Shown here: positions 62,101 through 64,000 of the stretch, in pieces
Layout of the letters: each line of letters begins with the position of its first letter
How positions within the stretch are numbered: position 1 is the first letter of the stretch
Source of the DNA: Manihot esculenta
Taxonomy: Eukaryota; Streptophyta; Magnoliopsida; Malpighiales; Euphorbiaceae
Assembly: GCF_001659605.2 (NCBI RefSeq)
Contig: NC_035161.2
Coordinates: 1,364,001 to 1,428,000 of the forward strand
Direction of reading: 5' to 3'
Length of the DNA stretch: 64,000 nt
Translations under genes and position numbers: made by a program
The notes under the pieces: generated by a model
Databases searched by the model: none
The model's input: only the letters and a program-made list of their open reading frames with translations
Told to the model about the DNA's origin: nothing

Positions 62101-63424
62101 AACTCACTTAAAACACTGTAAAAGATGAGGATCTACACTTACCTCTTGAAGATCGAGGGTTGGTGCGACCCAAACTTGAAGATATGGAGAATCCAACTCC
62201 AAAAGTCTCCAAGCTCTCAAAACCTTGCTCAAAGCTTAAAACTCTTCAAAACAAAGATAAAACTTATGAAAACTTGAGGGATTTGAAGAAAAAGCATGAA
62301 AACAACCAAAGGAGAGCATGAACTCACCTATGCCAGAAAAGAGAGAGAAAACTCTCCCATTTTTCAGTCAAGGGGCCTTTTATAGGTGGCCGGTCAACCA
62401 TCTTCGGCAGCCTAACGTGCCTCCTAAACAGCCCTATATTCGGCGGCCGAAACCACCTTCGGCGGCCGAAACCACCTTCGGCGGCCGAACCTGGGTTCTT
62501 CCCTCCTTGGCCTTTTCTTTCAAAACTCAATTCCCTCTTGCTCAAAACCATAAAACATGTAAAAACATTTTGAAAAACCTCTGTTTTACCCCTCTAGAAA
62601 GCTCTGACATCCGAGAAATTCCAGATTCCAACGGAAATTCTGCCGGAAAGTAGGAATTCCGGTGCCGGGGTCTAGCCGGGTATTACAAAAACTCTCCAAA
62701 CTCACCCTCAACTATTCTAAACATGCTTACACACTTATTCCAGCATAAAGGGGCATAAAACCAGTCTAAACCCCAACAAACAATACATAGAAGCATACAA
62801 TCATTTTCAAATTCACATAAACCCTAACATTTTAAAACTAGCCAAAACATGCATCATATACCCTTAACCCTTCTTAAAACTCATTCAAAACATAAAGAAA
62901 GGCAAGGATCTACACTTACCTCGTGGAGATCAAAGGCAGGTGCGACCCAAACTTGGAGTTGAGGAGAAAAGGGTCCCCGGAGGTCTCCAAGCTTCAAAAC
63001 TTTAGATTAAGCTTAAAATCTTCAAAAACAAGATAAAACTAATAAATATCTGGAGAGATTTAAAGGAAAAACATAAGATCATCAAGGGGAGGCGGAGACT
63101 CACCTTGCCCGGAAATGGAGAGAAAAAACTCGCCCATTTTCGGACAGAGGGCCTTTTATAGGTGGCTGGCTAGACCACCTTCGGGGGCCAAAGGAGCTTC
63201 CGAAACCGCCCCATGTTCGGCGGCCGAACCTGAGTTTTTCCCTCAAATTCTTTTCTTTCAAAACTCAATTCTTTCTTTCTTAAAACCTCAAAAACATATA
63301 AAAACATTTTAGAAAACCTTTATTTTCACCCTTCTAAGGGATTCCGATCTCGAGATTCCGGATTCCAATGGAGATTCTGCTGGAAAGTTGGAATTCTGAT
63401 GCTGGATCTTAGCCGGGTGTTACA
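59197..63424 (-). mobile_element. Tekay-type LTR split by a second LTR; probable solo LTR
   Basis: Starts TGTAACGACCTGG and ends GCCGGGTGTTACA. The flanks TAAAG (59192-59196) and TAGAG (63425-63429) look like a TSD with one change. Net length without the insertion is about 2.16 kb. The minisatellite units here differ from the other subfamily (CCAGGGGTGTAGTGCAGGCC instead of GTAGAATGGGTCC). Orientation is minus. Confidence 0.8.
60629..62687 (-). mobile_element. Solo Tekay-type LTR nested in another LTR, 2059 bp, TSD AAAAC
   Basis: Starts TGTAACGACCCGG and ends CGGGTATTACA. AAAAC lies at 60624-60628 and 62688-62692. It contains TTCGGCGGCC clusters (61690-61880, 62440-62490) and a minisatellite of the GCCCGGCCCTCGATGG type. 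Confidence 0.9.
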
Positions 63425-63429
63425 TAGAG

Positions 63430-64000
63430 AGTCTATGAGAAATAATGATACTAAACCTTACTTTAGGATAGTTTAATTTGAACCTTTTCTCTCTTATAAT
63501 ATGCTGATGGGTTTGATCCAAAAATTCAAAAGTGTTGTGTTGAAGATTATTTTAATGCTTGATGGTTGATTTATTTCAAAAAATTTGCATTGAGTATGTA
63601 ATCATAATTAATTGGGAGAAAAAAAAAATTTAAAAGGTAATTTTTGCGCAAAGTGCATTTTATGTGTAATTTGGGTAGAATATATCCTACTTTCACTTTC
63701 AACTACAAACATTAGTATGTCTTACTTTTCTTAAGAGTCTATGGAAGAGTTTTTATGTTATTTCAGAGCTATGATGTTTGCACAACATTAGCATGTCTTG
63801 CTTTCTCAGGAGTCTATTACCCTCACAAGTCGAGCTAGTAGTGATAGGAGAGCTTTTAGTTCATTTCAAAACTGCAATGGTTGTATAATAGCAGGATTCA
63901 TTGATCTTTTTTTTTTCATTTTATATCAGACTATGGAAATGCTTATGGTCCTCCTCATCTAATAGGTATTCAGACATCTAATCTCTCTGATCAATGCATG
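63430..64000. other. Unassigned flank with a partial repeat
   Basis: No gene. Near 63715-63900 a unit with TCTTRCTTTCT..AGAGTCTAT and TTCAGAGCTATGATG-like blocks occurs about twice, and resembles 32040-32090. Confidence 0.35.

Overview
The window looks like nuclear DNA of a eudicot plant. It has an AT-rich background, GT-AG introns, plant-specific gene families (WAT1-related/nodulin MtN21 transporter, ATL-type RING-H2 ligase) and abundant LTR retrotransposons with tRNA-iMet primer sites. The style of the Ty3/gypsy LTRs, packed with a 13-bp TTCGGCGGCCGAA motif, makes me think of Euphorbiaceae such as cassava or rubber tree. That is recollection, not proof.

Layout. (1) 1-7.9 kb: repeat debris. 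It holds a decayed Ty1/copia pol piece, a 1.4-kb solo LTR with a 5-bp target-site duplication (TSD), a diverged gypsy-type LTR fragment, and a miniature retrotransposon (TRIM) in a three-LTR tandem form with perfect TSDs. (2) 8-24.5 kb: the gene-bearing part. It holds a six-exon WAT1-related transporter (+), a decayed RNase H-like fragment, a two-exon gene for a small basic, probably organellar protein (-), and a single-exon ATL RING-H2 E3 ligase gene (-). The ATL gene sits between two inverted copies of an AT-rich repeat. Very AT-rich spacers with microsatellites lie between. (3) 24.5-64 kb: a retrotransposon nest dominated by one Ty3/gypsy chromovirus family, Tekay/Del-like, with about 2.2-kb LTRs.

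The nest can be resolved by TSDs. Solo LTRs lie at 25651-27883 (AATAA), 32881-35181 (AAATG) and 60629-62687 (AAAAC). The last sits inside another LTR, 59197-63424. Element A (39297-54931, TSD AAAAC) is a gag-only derivative. Its gag is interrupted by a complete, inverted, apparently intact element C (41926-51699, TSD GAACA, LTRs almost identical, 1660-residue polyprotein on the - strand). It is also interrupted by a scrambled 692-bp LTR D (51865-52556, TSD CTTTC). The right LTR of A appears to be a chimera left by deletion between a nested LTR and A's own 3' LTR. An older, heavily decayed relative (E) covers about 25.5-31.8 kb.

The three host genes do not form a pathway. The most unusual material is the structure of the Tekay family: conserved splice-donor-like sites in the LTRs with an acceptor just before gag, dense 13-bp near-palindromes, minisatellites that switch sequence between subfamilies, and rearranged LTRs. 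No tRNA or rRNA gene and no CRISPR array was recognised. All homology statements come from reading by eye.
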